A stretch of DNA of 64,000 nucleotides from Pseudomonas benzenivorans (GCF_033547155.1 NZ_CP137892.1:62001-126000), one strand, 5' to 3'. Counted from the stretch's first letter, positions 11,569 through 21,209 are shown. Numbers and translations: made by a program. Notes: generated from the sequence alone by a model not told the origin.

Positions 11569-13486
11569 GGGGTTGCTGCTCCAGTGGGGCACCGGTGAAC
11601 GAGGCCAGGCTGAGGATAAAGGCCGTGCCGCCTTCGTCCGGGTGGCGCACGCCGAGGCTGCCGCCGGCGGCGGCGGCCAGGCTGGCCGACAGGGTCAGGC
11701 CCAGGCCCAGGCCCTGCTCGCCCGGCTTGGTGGTGAAGAAGGGTTCGAACAGGTGGCCGCGCAGCGCCGGGTCGATGCCCGGGCCGTTGTCGCGCACTTC
11801 CAGCTGGTAGCGGGCGCCGACCAGGGCGCCGCTGAGCCACAGGCGCCGGTCGCGCTGCCGGGCCATGGCGTCCAGGGCGTTGCCGATCAGGTTGACCAGG
11901 ATCTGTTCCAGGCGGGTCTGGTCGATGGCCAGACGCAGCGGCTCCTGGCCCGGCTCCGGGCCATAGTCGCGTTCGACGATCAGGGGCGTGCGCTGCAGGC
12001 GCGGGTGCAACAGCATCAGCGCCGCCTCCACCGCCTTGTCCAGGTCGGCCTGGCCGTGGTCGTCCGAGCGGCGGGCGAAGGCGCGCAGGCTGGCGGTGAT
12101 CTTGCCCATGCGGTCGACCAGCTCGGCGATGGTCTGCAGGTTGCTGCCGGCCACGTCCAGGGCGCCGCGCTGGAGGAAGCGCACGGTGTTGCCGGACAGG
12201 GTGCGCAGGGCCGCCAGCGGCTGGTTGAGTTCGTGGGCGATGCTGGTGGACATCTGCCCGATCACCGCCAGCTTGCCGGCCTGGACCAGTTCGTCCTGGG
12301 TCTTGCGCAGGTGGGCCTCGGTCTGCCGGCGCTCGCCGATCTCGGCCTTGAGCCGCTCGTTGCTGGCGCGCAGGGAGCGGGTGCGGTCGGCGATGCGTCG
12401 TTCCAGCTGGCTGTTGGCCTGCTCCAGGGCCTCGCGGGCGGCCAGGCGGGTGGCGATCACCTTGCGCCGCTGGTTCAGCGCCAGGCCGAGGAAGATCAGC
12501 AGGGCGCAGGCCACGCCCGCCAGCAGGGCGTGGCCGATGGCCGTGCGGCGCTGGTCGCGCAGCGGGGTGAGCAGGGTCAGGTGCCAGGGGGTGTCGTCCA
12601 GGGCGCGGCTCTGCTGCAGGTAGTTGACCGCCTCGGCGGCCTGGTCGGGACCGGCGGCGGCGAAGCTGACCTGCTCGATGCCCTCGCCCAGGCTCTGGCG
12701 CGCCAGGGGCTGCAACTCCTCCAGGGCCACCCAGTGGTACTGCAGGCTGCGCGCCAGGCGCTCGCGGGTGTTCGGGCCCAGGGGGTAGACGGCCTTGAGC
12801 CGGCGCGCCGGGTCGCTTGCGAGGATGATGATGCCGTTCTCGTCGCTGACGTAGGCCTCCAGGCGGGCGCGCTGCCAGCGCTGTTCGAGGGCATCCAGGC
12901 GCACCTTGACCACCGCCACGCCGATGATCCTCTCGCCCTGCTTGAGGCCGTGGGCCAGGTAGTAGCCGGGTTCTCCGGTGGTGCTGCCGATGCCGTAGAA
13001 GCGGCCCGGGCGGCCGGCCATGGCGTCCTGGAAATAGGCGCGGAACGCCAGGTCCTCGCCGAGGAAGCTGCTCGGTTCGCGCCAGTTGCTGGTGGCCAGC
13101 ACCCGGCCCTCGGTGTCCAGCACGTAGGTGGCCAGGCTGCCGCTGCGCTGGTTGAGCCCCTCGAGGTAGTCGTTGACCCGCTGGCGGCGGTAATTACTGG
13201 GGGTCTGCAGCAGGCGACGGACGTCGTCGTTGAGCTCCAGCAGGCTGGGCAGGTAGGTGTACTTGGTGATCTCGCTTTCCACCGCCCGGGCGTTGAGCTC
13301 CAGCTGGCGCTCGCCGTTCTCGGCCAGGGCGCGGATGCCCACCCCCTCGCTGATGCGGTAGCCGGCGTAGCCACAGGCGAGCACCAGGGCCAGCAGCAGG
13401 AGCGGCAACAGCAGATGGCGGGTCAGACGCGGCTTCACGGTCAGGGCGGGCGGCATGGCGCCAAGGCAGGCGGGAGGGCATTGCAT
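11561..13486 (-). CDS. aauS: Sensor histidine kinase of acidic amino acid uptake, AauS type
   Basis: 641 aa from ATG 13486 (an ATG at 13456 is an alternative; neither has a good ribosome site). TM1 at about residues 24-43, a periplasmic double-Cache-like sensor domain 45-315, TM2 at 317-337, a coiled coil 345-400 (ALEQANSQLERRIADRTRSLR), then the DctB-type kinase core with phospho-acceptor H418 in SIAHELNQPLAALR, N box NLIGNALDAMA and G boxes DNGPGI and GLGLGLTLS. It should sense acidic amino acids or glutamine outside and phosphorylate AauR. The stop overlaps the aauR start by 8 bases, so the two are translationally coupled. Confidence 0.88.
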
Positions 13487-13522
13487 CACAGTCGTCCGGG
13501 GCTGACCAGTTGCGGCGGGCGA

Positions 13523-13551
13523 GCGGTTCCCGCGTAAGCCGCGGGAACCGC
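13523..13551. terminator. Strong hairpin between aatP and aauS
   Basis: A perfect 11-bp stem (GCGGTTCCCGC 13523-13533, GCGGGAACCGC 13541-13551) with a 7-base loop lies 7 bases after the aatP stop. No U-run follows on the minus strand. It probably trims or attenuates the transcript, so that the two-component genes are made in smaller amounts than the transporter. Confidence 0.55.
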
Positions 13552-13557
13552 CGGCTG

Positions 13558-14288
<731 letters not shown>

Positions 14289-14292
<4 letters not shown>

Positions 14293-14957
14293 ACGGCTAA
14301 CCTTTTTTGCAGATGCTTGACCAGCAGCGAGGCGGAGAAGCTGACGATGAAGTAGACCAGGCCGGCGAAGATCAGGAACTCATGGGCCTGGCCGATGATG
14401 TCGCCGCGCGAGCGGGCGGCGTTGAGGAAGTCCATCAGGCCCACGGTGTAGACCAGCGAGGTGTCCTGGAACAGGATGATGCTCTGCTGCAGCAGCAGCG
14501 GGGTCATCTTGCGGAACGCCTGGGGCAGGATGATCAGGCGCATGCTCTGGGCGTAGGTCATGCCCAGGGCGCTGGCCGCGCCCATCTGGCCCTTGGGAAT
14601 GGCCTGGATGCCGGCGCGCACGATCTCGCAGAAGTAGGCCGCCTCGAACATGATGAAGGCCACCAGGCAGGAGCTGAAGGCGCCCACCGGGGTGTCCTCG
14701 CCGGTGATCCAGCGCAGGATGAAGGGCACCGCGAAGTAGAACCAGGTGATCACCAGCAGCAGCGGGATGGAACGGAAGTAGTTGACGTAGGTGGCGGCGA
14801 AGTTGGCCAGCAGGCGGTTCGGCGACAGCCGCAGCAGCGCCAGCAGGGTGCCCAGCAGCACGCCGCCGAGCACGCCCAAGGCCATCAGCTTGAGGGTCAT
14901 CCACATGCCGTCGGCCAGGCCCGGCAGGGCCGGGATGATCGCGGAAAAGTCCATCAC
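14289..14957 (-). CDS. aatM: Acidic amino acid ABC transporter, permease
   Basis: 222 aa inner-membrane permease of the HisM/GltK type, with about five membrane segments. The EAA loop that docks the ATPase is visible ([32 protein letters not shown]). It overlaps aatP by 4 bases at its 3' end and aatQ by 4 bases at its 5' end, a tightly coupled operon. It pairs with AatQ as a heterodimeric channel. Confidence 0.92.
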
Positions 14958-15700
14958 TTGCCTCCTACGGCGATCAGCCCGGGGACCGCGACCTTCTTCT
15001 CCACCACCCGCATCAGCTGCATCAGCGTCATGTTCAGGGTGAAGTAGATCAGCGTGGCCAGGGTGAAGGCCTCGAACAGGTTGGCGCTGAACTCGGCGGT
15101 CTGCTTGGTCTGCGCCAGCAGCTCCATCAGGCCGATCAGCGAGGCCACCGAGGAGTTCTTGAAGATGTTGAGAAACTCACTGGTCAGCGGCGGGATGACA
15201 ATGCGCAGCGCCTGGGGCAGCAGCACGTTGCGGTAGATCTGCGGCAGGCGCAGGCCCATGGCATAGCCGGCGGCGGTCTGGCCCTTGGGCAGCGCCTGGA
15301 TGCCGGTGCGCACCTGCTCGCAGACCCGCGCGGCGGTGAACAGGCCCAGGCACAGGACCACGCTCAGGTAGGCCGAGGTGGCGGGCGACAGGTCCTGCTT
15401 GAACCACAGCTCCAGCGGCTCGGGCAGCAGGTCCGGCACCAGGAAGTACCAGAGAAACAGCTGTACCAGCAGCGGCACGTTACGGAACACCTCCACATAG
15501 GCGGTGGCGATGCCGGCCAGCACGCGGTTCGGCACGGTGCGCAGCACGCCCAGCAGCGTGCCCAGCAGCAGGGCGATGACCCAGCCGACCAGGGCGATGG
15601 CGATGGTCCAGCCCAGGCCGGTGAAGAACCAGTCCAGGTAGATCTCGCTGCCGATGCCGGTGGACTTGAAGAAGATGCCCCAGTCCCAGTTGTAATTCAT
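14954..15700 (-). CDS. aatQ: Acidic amino acid ABC transporter, permease
   Basis: 248 aa from ATG 15700 (MNYNWDWGIFF), preceded by GAGG. It has about five membrane segments and an EAA motif (AAGYAMGLRLPQIYRNVLLPQALRIVIPPLTSEF). The N-terminal NYNWDWGIFFK start is typical of Pseudomonas GltJ/AatQ proteins. It is the first permease gene after a 240-base gap from aatJ, which holds mRNA hairpins. Confidence 0.92.
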   Translation of the reverse strand: MNYNWDWGIFFKSTGIGSEIYLDWFFTGLGWTIAIALVGWVIALLLGTLLGVLRTVPNRVLAGIATAYVEVFRNVPLLVQLFLWYFLVPDLLPEPLELWFKQDLSPATSAYLSVVLCLGLFTAARVCEQVRTGIQALPKGQTAAGYAMGLRLPQIYRNVLLPQALRIVIPPLTSEFLNIFKNSSVASLIGLMELLAQTKQTAEFSANLFEAFTLATLIYFTLNMTLMQLMRVVEKKVAVPGLIAVGGK

Positions 15701-15940
15701 ATGGGTAAAACCTCGGGTGTCGCCAGATTCAGCCGCCGGGTCGCCGGCCTTTGCAGGCATTGGCGGCTGCATCCAAAACAGTCGGTTGGAGGGGGCAGGG
15801 CAAGCGCGGGCCTGCCCCGTCCGCGGTTGGCGGACGTGCCCCTGATCCATTCGGGTGGTAGCTGGGAGTGGGCCGCGCAGGGCCCTGGGCTCCCGGTTCC
15901 CCGCCGGCGCACCCCTCGTGAGGGCGCCCCGGCGTCACCG
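15701..15940 (-). promoter_or_regulatory. aatJ-aatQ spacer with imperfect hairpin
   Basis: The gap between the binding-protein gene and the permease gene has an imperfect GC-rich stem at about 15906-15927 (GGCGC-ACCCCTC pairing with GAGGG-CGCC) just after the aatJ stop. Hairpins here commonly protect the binding-protein mRNA and lower permease expression; that role is inferred. No gene is seen. Confidence 0.45.
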
Positions 15941-16855
15941 TCACAGCTGCTCGGCAGACTTGTCGGTGGGGTTGGCGATGAGCTTCTTCAGCTCCGCGCT
16001 CATGGGGAAGTTGAGGTTCAGGCCCTTCGGCGGGATGGGCTGCATGAACCACTTGTCGTAGATGGCGCTGACTTCGCCGGACTGGTAGGTGGCGGTGATG
16101 GCGCCGTCGACCAGCGCCTTGAACGCCGGGTCGCCCTTGCGCACCATGCAGCCGTAGATCTCGAACGACTGCGGGGTGCCGACCACGGCCCAGTCGGCCG
16201 GCTGCTTGGCCTTGGCCATCTCGCCGTAGAGCAGGGCGTCGTCCATCATGAAGGCCACCGCGCGGCCGGACTCGAGCATCAGGAAGGACTCGCCATGGTC
16301 CTTGGCCGAGATGATGTTCATGCCCATCTGTTTCTCGGCGTTCATGCTCTTGAGCAGGCGCTCGGAGGTGGTGCCGGCGGTGGTCACCACGTTCTTGCCG
16401 GCCAGGTCGGCGAAGTCGGCGATGCCCGAGCTCTTCTTGGTCAGCAGGCGGGTGCCCACCTCGAAGATGCCCACGGAGAAGTCCACCTGCTGCTGGCGTT
16501 CGACATTGTTGGTGGTGGAGCCGCACTCCAGGTCGACGGTGCCGTTCTGCACCAGCGGGATGCGGGTCTGCGAGGTCACCAGGTTGTAGCGCACCTTGAG
16601 GTCCGGCAGCTCCAGCTTCTGCTTGATCGCCTCGACCACCTTCAGCTGCAGGTCATGGGAGAAGCCCACCGGCTGCTGCGGGCTGTCGCCGAAGTAGGAG
16701 AAGGGGATGGAGGCGTCGCGGTGGCCCAGGACGATGGTGCCGGACTCCTTGATCTTCTTCAGGGTGCCGGTCAGTTCCTCGGCCAGCGCCGGGGCGCTGA
16801 GCAGGCCGGCGGTCAGGGCGATGGCGACTGCGCGGGAAAGCGTGCTCTTGATCAT
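15941..16855 (-). CDS. aatJ: Acidic amino acid ABC transporter, periplasmic binding protein
   Basis: 304 aa from ATG 16855, with GTGAGA upstream as ribosome site; a GTG start at 16867 would consume that site. The signal peptide ends in APALAEE. The mature protein has GTIVLGHRDASIPFSYFGD, TTNNVERQQQVDFSVG and the FEIYGCMVRKGDP segment, all typical of glutamate/aspartate binders (GltI/AatJ). It is the first gene of the transporter operon, with a sigma-54 promoter and AauR site upstream. Expected ligands are L-glutamate and L-aspartate. Confidence 0.93.
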   Translation of the reverse strand: MIKSTLSRAVAIALTAGLLSAPALAEELTGTLKKIKESGTIVLGHRDASIPFSYFGDSPQQPVGFSHDLQLKVVEAIKQKLELPDLKVRYNLVTSQTRIPLVQNGTVDLECGSTTNNVERQQQVDFSVGIFEVGTRLLTKKSSGIADFADLAGKNVVTTAGTTSERLLKSMNAEKQMGMNIISAKDHGESFLMLESGRAVAFMMDDALLYGEMAKAKQPADWAVVGTPQSFEIYGCMVRKGDPAFKALVDGAITATYQSGEVSAIYDKWFMQPIPPKGLNLNFPMSAELKKLIANPTDKSAEQL

Positions 16856-16937
16856 GTGGATTCTCACTGTTGTTGTTATCGGGCCGGGCGACGGGCTGCC
16901 CGGCGGCTAAGGCGTTGGCTTGCCTGCAGTGAGTTAG

Positions 16938-16953
16938 AGCAGGGAGCGTGCCA
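16938..16953 (-). promoter_or_regulatory. Sigma-54 promoter of aatJQMP
   Basis: On the minus strand TGGCAC (16953-16948), 5 bases, then CTGCT (16942-16938) fit the -24/-12 consensus TGGCAC-N5-TTGCW with one mismatch in the -12 element. Predicted transcription starts near 16927, about 70 bases before the aatJ ATG. The downstream regulator AauR is a sigma-54 activator, which supports the call. Confidence 0.85.
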
Positions 16954-17039
16954 GCTGCATTGCCGGCCTTTTTGTCAATATAAGTCATTGAATATAAAGG
17001 AAAAATATCTTTGCTTGGCGACTGAGACCGAGGTGCCGT

Positions 17040-17055
17040 GTTCGCCATGGCGAAC
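17040..17055. promoter_or_regulatory. Second, variant AauR-like palindrome
   Basis: GTTCGCCATGGCGAAC is a perfect 16-bp palindrome. It keeps the TTCG-N6-CGAA frame of the AauR site but has C/G in place of G/C at the inner positions. Its centre is 31 bases, about three helical turns, from the perfect site at 17072-17085, so two AauR dimers could bind the same face. Confidence 0.55.
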
Positions 17056-17071
17056 GCGGGCGCTGGGCGCA

Positions 17072-17085
17072 TTCGGAAAACCGAA
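17072..17085. promoter_or_regulatory. AauR upstream activating site
   Basis: TTCGGAAAACCGAA matches exactly the TTCGG-N4-CCGAA inverted repeat described for P. putida AauR. It lies about 150 bases upstream of the predicted transcription start, a normal distance for a sigma-54 activator. Confidence 0.85.
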
Positions 17086-17118
17086 CGGTGCGGGAGGGAC
17101 AGGCTGCGGTGTCAGCCG

Positions 17119-17150
17119 CGTAGGGTGGAAAACGGCGAAGCCTTTCCACC
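17119..17150. repeat. Partial GTAGGGTGG repeat element
   Basis: CGTAGGGTGGAAA at the left and TTTCCACC at 17143-17150 form an 8-bp stem (17124-17131 with 17143-17150). It resembles a truncated copy of the elements at 2743 and 6140, lacking the terminal CCTACG. Confidence 0.55.
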
Positions 17151-17320
17151 GGGGCATCGAGGCCACTCGCCGGTTGATCGTCATCCGATTTCGGCGCTTA
17201 CCGCGCCTTTAGGCTTCCCCCGAGGGAGCGAAACCCGAATCTATGCCCGACGCAGTGAGTCGGCAGAACAGGGGGAGGGGGCGCACAGTTCGGCTTCACC
17301 ATCAGATGGGCAAAGGAACG

Positions 17321-17680
17321 TCAGGCGCCGATATCGCTCCACACCGCGAACTCATTGCCGCTGGGTTCGATGAAGTGAAAGCGCCGACCGCCGGGGAAGG
17401 CGAAGATGGCCTTGCTGATCCGCCCGCCGGCCCGCTCGACCTTGGCCTGGGTTTCCTCCAGGGCGCCGCTGTAGAACACCAGCAGGGCGCTGCCCTCGTC
17501 CTGCACCGCGCACAGCTCGGACTTGAAGAAACCGCCATCCAGCCCCTGATCGGCAAACGCCGTGTACTCGGGGCCGTAATCGGTGAAGACCCAGCCGAAC
17601 GCGGCCTCGAAGAAGGCCTTGGTCGCGGCCAGGTCCTTGGCCGGGAGTTCGACGTAGTTGAGTTTTCCGTGCTGGTTCAT
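17321..17680 (-). CDS. VOC/glyoxalase-fold protein
   Basis: 119 aa, the usual size of single-module VOC proteins. It begins GKLNYVELPAKDLAATKAFFEAAFGW, a typical first beta-alpha unit, and ends FHFIEPSGNEFAVWSD, the last metal-side strand with a conserved glutamate in the EPSGNE motif. Strong ribosome site AAGGAGCAC before ATG 17680. It probably binds a small hydrophobic or metal-coordinated ligand. Substrate and pathway are unknown. Confidence 0.85.
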   Translation of the reverse strand: MNQHGKLNYVELPAKDLAATKAFFEAAFGWVFTDYGPEYTAFADQGLDGGFFKSELCAVQDEGSALLVFYSGALEETQAKVERAGGRISKAIFAFPGGRRFHFIEPSGNEFAVWSDIGA

Positions 17681-17707
17681 AAGTGTGCTCCTTTCGACTC
17701 TTGAACC

Positions 17708-18178
17708 TCAGTTTCGCGCTTTTCCGGCTTCCAGAATCGGCAAACCGGCCTCGGTCGGTATATAGATGCGCTCGCCCTTGCCGTCCTGCAGTCCCTTGAT
17801 CCAGATATACCGCAAGTATTCCTCGTTGTGTTTCAGGGATTCGCCGATGATCCGGTTGGCCTCGGCCGCCGCCTTCGCGCGCTCGATATCGGCCGCCCCT
17901 TCGGCTTTCGCCTGAACAATCTTAGCCTTCCCCTCCGCCTCGGCGAGGGTGACTCGGGCCTTGGCCTGCATCAGCGCCGCCTGCTCGCGGGCCTTGGCTT
18001 CCTCGATCAGAATCTGCTTCGACCACTCGGCCTCTTTCAGCGCGGCCTGACCGTTGAGCTGCATCTTGTAGACGTTGTATTTGGGCCAGGCCCAGAGCGC
18101 CAGGGCGATAGCGATAAACCCGGCGATTACCAGAAAAGCCAGCGTTCCAAAGGCCAAGGCTTGCCTGTTTTGGTACAT
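17708..18178 (-). CDS. Membrane-anchored coiled-coil protein, SPFH/prohibitin-like
   Basis: 156 aa with one N-terminal membrane helix (about residues 10-32), then a long Ala/Glu/Lys-rich coiled coil (KAREQAALMQAKARVTLAEAEGKAKIVQAKAEGAADIERAKAAAEANRI) like the C-terminal part of HflK/stomatin proteins, and a short globular end (YLRYIWIKGLQDGKGERIYIPTEAGLPIL). The SPFH core domain itself is missing. The end matches membrane protein families annotated in Pseudomonas and phages, but I cannot name its function. It is encoded 28 bases upstream of the VOC gene. Confidence 0.75.
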   Translation of the reverse strand: MYQNRQALAFGTLAFLVIAGFIAIALALWAWPKYNVYKMQLNGQAALKEAEWSKQILIEEAKAREQAALMQAKARVTLAEAEGKAKIVQAKAEGAADIERAKAAAEANRIIGESLKHNEEYLRYIWIKGLQDGKGERIYIPTEAGLPILEAGKARN

Positions 18179-18277
18179 CCAGTACTCCGTTTATATGGGA
18201 AGTTTAGGAGAGATTGTGGGGCAAATAAATTTTCCCCTATTTGTGGTTTTTGCTTTTGGATCGACAAATGAGGCTCG

Positions 18278-19021
18278 TCATCTTAATGTCCTGACTTTGT
18301 AATATAGCCGCCATACGTGCCATGTTATTTGGTTCCAGCGCTCTAGGCGAGTCTGTGTTAATTGCCGGTACTCTGTTCTTACCGACTTTAAGATGGCCGC
18401 GTAGGGATCTTCAACGTGCTCATCATCAAATGGCTCGCAAGAGTTATCGTTCAATGTTTTTAAGGATATGTATTGTTGCTTAACTCGCTCTGGTGTTGTG
18501 TTCTGAGCATCGTGCCATAATTTTCTGATGTGTGGTGAGAAGTGAGATAAGTTTTCTCCAATATACTTAAAGATATAATCTAGCTTTTCTTGGACTTCGC
18601 CAATTTCGATACAAAAAACAGGTGATTGGTTGTGTTCTAGTATAGGGGTCCATAATTCTTTGCTTAAAGCATCATGAAAACTCTGATGCTCATCGCGGAC
18701 CAATGTGCAAAATTTGCCTCTTTCTTCTTCGTTCTGAAATTTATCTGGGATATCAAAGCCGATTCCAAAAAATTGGGCCATGTTGTGAGATTTGCTGTGT
18801 TCCCTGACTGCCATTTCTAGGTCTTTGTCAGATGACTCATATTCGCGTTTTTTGATATTGTTGTATTCGTACATTAACAGCCACTCGCTAGTGCTATATA
18901 CTTTGTCGTAAATTCTGATCTTCTCTAGTTTGCGACCTTTTCTGTATAGGGCTACATTCCAAAGTATCGAAAGTACGGAAACAAAAAAGGCTAGATTGAC
19001 TTTGGTGTCTAGAGATATCAA
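18278..19021 (-). CDS. AT-rich orphan gene, single-span membrane protein of unknown function
   Basis: 247 aa, clearly richer in A/T than its neighbours, with many Lys, Asn, Ile and Tyr codons, which suggests recent acquisition. One membrane segment lies at residues about 8-26 (VNLAFFVSVLSILWNVALY), followed by a basic stretch and a hydrophilic, mainly helical domain. The general plan (N-terminal anchor, cytoplasmic helical domain) resembles some phage-exclusion or accessory DUF4760-like proteins, but no catalytic motif is visible. The ATG at 19021 starts directly before the membrane helix. I do not recognise a family with confidence. Confidence 0.65.
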   Translation of the reverse strand: MISLDTKVNLAFFVSVLSILWNVALYRKGRKLEKIRIYDKVYSTSEWLLMYEYNNIKKREYESSDKDLEMAVREHSKSHNMAQFFGIGFDIPDKFQNEEERGKFCTLVRDEHQSFHDALSKELWTPILEHNQSPVFCIEIGEVQEKLDYIFKYIGENLSHFSPHIRKLWHDAQNTTPERVKQQYISLKTLNDNSCEPFDDEHVEDPYAAILKSVRTEYRQLTQTRLERWNQITWHVWRLYYKVRTLR

Positions 19022-19400
19022 GCTTGCGCTCCGAAGATATGACTATTAATTGTTCTATTTGCTGGGCATGGGGATACTTCCCATGGCTAGAAATTTATGC
19101 CCATATCCAAACACCCGCTCGCCATATCCAACCATCTCGCTCCCTGATATTGCCAAGCCCAAGGCACGACACATCCTGCTCAATATTCCGAGCATAGATA
19201 TATCGACGGGGCGGGAGAGAGGAGGTGCATCCGGATTTCCATATCCTGCTGGGGCGGCGGGGCTGTGCTGGCAGTGTGCTCCAGGGCCAGCATCCAGCTC
19301 AAGGCTCGGCGAAGCTATGTCGCCTTCTATAGAGGAAGGACCACGCAGCCCGCGCCCGGCGCCGGCGACGGACGGTCACGCAGGGGGGGCGCTCTTTGTG
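19022..19400. other. Non-coding gap between the AT-rich orphan gene and purE
   Basis: Base composition changes from AT-rich to GC-rich around 19200, marking the edge of the acquired segment. No gene with plausible start and codon bias is seen. Confidence 0.45.
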
Positions 19401-19409
19401 TCGTTAGGC

Positions 19410-19532
19410 TATACTGCGCCGCCTTTAAACCCGCCCGCTCGCGGGTTTGACCCGAACATGACAAGCCACGCCTCTGTGCGTGGCTTGTTGGTTTTTGACG
19501 CGCCGCGAGGCGCCCGATGAAGAGGCACGACG
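19410..19532 (+). promoter_or_regulatory. purE leader with tandem hairpins and an internal terminator
   Basis: A TATACT -10-like box is at 19410-19415. The leader then has hairpin 1 (AAACCCGC 19427-19434 with GCGGGTTT 19441-19448) and hairpin 2 (ACAAGCCACGC 19461-19471 with GCGTGGCTTGT 19478-19488). Hairpin 2 is followed by TGGTTTTT and lies 37 bases before the purE start. This layout suggests transcription attenuation of purEK. A 20-codon frame (19458-19520) overlaps hairpin 2, without a clear ribosome site. Confidence 0.6.
19461..19496 (+). terminator. Intrinsic terminator in the purE leader
   Basis: Perfect 11-bp stem, 6-base loop and a U-rich tract (TGGTTTTT) on the plus strand. Because no complete gene precedes it on the plus strand, it most likely controls purE rather than ending another transcript. 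Confidence 0.75.
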
Positions 19533-20024
19533 ATGAGCGCACTGGTTGGCGTGATCATGGGCTCCAAGTCCGATTGGTCCACCCTTAGCCACACCGCCGA
19601 GATGCTGGACAAGCTGGGCATCCCCCATGAGGTCAAGGTGGTGTCCGCCCACCGCACCCCGGACCTGCTGTTCCAGTACGCCGAGGAGGCCGAAGGCCGC
19701 GGCATTCAGGTGATCATCGCCGGGGCCGGCGGTGCCGCCCATCTGCCGGGCATGTGCGCGGCCAAGACCCATCTGCCGGTGCTCGGCGTGCCGGTGCAGT
19801 CGTCGATGCTGTCGGGCGTCGACTCGCTGCTGTCGATCGTGCAGATGCCGGCCGGCGTGCCGGTCGCTACCCTGGCCATCGGCAAGGCCGGTGCGGTCAA
19901 CGCGGCGCTGCTGGCGGCGAGCATCCTCGGTCACCAGCACCCGCAGTACCATGCGGCGCTCAAGCGGTTCCGCCAGGAGCAGACCGAGACCGTGCTGGAC
20001 AACCCGGACCCGCGCCAGGCCTGA
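19533..20024 (+). CDS. purE: N5-carboxyaminoimidazole ribonucleotide mutase
   Basis: 163 aa class I PurE. It moves the carboxylate of N5-CAIR to C4 to give CAIR in purine synthesis. The N-terminal [14 protein letters not shown] loop binds phosphate, SAHRTPD carries the catalytic histidine, and [25 protein letters not shown] is the conserved core. The partner purK starts 100 bases downstream. AGAGG lies before ATG 19533. Confidence 0.96.
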   Translation: MSALVGVIMGSKSDWSTLSHTAEMLDKLGIPHEVKVVSAHRTPDLLFQYAEEAEGRGIQVIIAGAGGAAHLPGMCAAKTHLPVLGVPVQSSMLSGVDSLLSIVQMPAGVPVATLAIGKAGAVNAALLAASILGHQHPQYHAALKRFRQEQTETVLDNPDPRQA

Positions 20025-20123
20025 GGGCCGCGCCGGCAACCGGGGATGAGTCGCGCGGGCCAACCCGCGCCCAGGGCAGTGCAGAGGGCCGCAGGCGCTT
20101 GCGGCCGTTGATGAGGTAGAACC

Positions 20124-21209
20124 ATGAAGATCGGTGTAATAGGTGGCGGCCAGCTGGGCCGCATGCTGGCCCTGGCCGGTACCCCGCTGGGGATGAACTT
20201 CGCCTTCCTCGACCCGGCGCCGGACGCCTGCGCCCAGGCCCTGGGCGAGCACATCCGCGCCGACTACGGCGACCAGGACCACCTGCGCCAGCTGGCCGAC
20301 GAGGTCGACCTGGTGACCTTCGAGTTCGAGAGCGTGCCGGCCGAGACCGTGGCCTTCCTCTCGCAGTTCGTGCCGGTCTACCCCTGCGCCGAGTCGCTGC
20401 GCATCGCCCGCGACCGCTGGTTCGAGAAGTCCATGTTCAAGGAGCTGGGCATTCCCACGCCCGAGTTCGCCGACATCCAGTCCCAGGCCGATCTCGACGC
20501 CGCGGCCGCCAGCATCGGCCTGCCGGCGGTGCTCAAGACCCGCACCCTGGGCTACGACGGCAAGGGCCAGAAGGTCCTGCGTGCTGCCTCCGACGTGGCC
20601 GGCGCCTTCGCCGAGCTGGGCAGCGTGCCGTGCATCCTCGAGGGCTTCGTGCCCTTCACCGGCGAGGTGTCGCTGGTGGCGGTGCGCGGCCGTGACGGCG
20701 AGACGCGCTTCTACCCGCTGGTGCACAACCGCCACGACAGCGGCATCCTCGCCCTGTCGGTGGCCAGCACCGATCACCCGCTGCAGGCCCTGGCCGAGGA
20801 CTATGTCGGCCGGGTGCTGAACAAGCTCGACTACGTCGGCGTGCTGGCCTTCGAGTTCTTCGAGGTCGACGGCGGCCTCAAGGCCAACGAGATCGCCCCG
20901 CGGGTGCACAACTCCGGACACTGGACCATCGAAGGCGCCGAGTGCAGCCAGTTCGAGAACCACCTGCGCGCCGTCGCCGGCCTGCCGCTGGGCTCCACCG
21001 CCAAGGTCGGCGAGAGCGCCATGCTCAACTTCATCGGCGAGGTGCCGGCGGTCGACAAGGTCGTGGCCATCGACGACTGCCACCTGCACCACTACGGCAA
21101 GGCCTTCAAGGTCGGTCGCAAGGTCGGCCACGCCACCCTGCGCTGCAAGGACCGGGCGACCCTGGAGCAGAAGATCGCCGCCGTCCTGGCGCTGATCGAC
21201 CAGGCCTGA
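20124..21209 (+). CDS. purK: N5-carboxyaminoimidazole ribonucleotide synthetase
   Basis: 361 aa ATP-grasp enzyme. It makes N5-CAIR from AIR, bicarbonate and ATP, the substrate of PurE. The N-terminus KIGVIGGGQLGRMLALAG is the typical PurK Rossmann-like start, with VLKTRTLGYDGKGQ (ATP-grasp loop) and EIAPRVHNSGHWTIEG (metal and substrate site). The start at 20124 has GAGGT upstream. Confidence 0.96.
   Translation: MKIGVIGGGQLGRMLALAGTPLGMNFAFLDPAPDACAQALGEHIRADYGDQDHLRQLADEVDLVTFEFESVPAETVAFLSQFVPVYPCAESLRIARDRWFEKSMFKELGIPTPEFADIQSQADLDAAAASIGLPAVLKTRTLGYDGKGQKVLRAASDVAGAFAELGSVPCILEGFVPFTGEVSLVAVRGRDGETRFYPLVHNRHDSGILALSVASTDHPLQALAEDYVGRVLNKLDYVGVLAFEFFEVDGGLKANEIAPRVHNSGHWTIEGAECSQFENHLRAVAGLPLGSTAKVGESAMLNFIGEVPAVDKVVAIDDCHLHHYGKAFKVGRKVGHATLRCKDRATLEQKIAAVLALIDQA

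Noticed and set aside
19458..19520. 20-aa leader peptide gene ahead of purE
   Set aside because: No convincing ribosome site and no run of regulatory codons. Its frame overlaps the terminator hairpin, so it is kept only as a possibility in the attenuator finding.
19050..19520. 156-codon plus-strand frame upstream of purE
   Set aside because: No codon bias or domain, composition changes in the middle, and it runs through the terminator hairpin.
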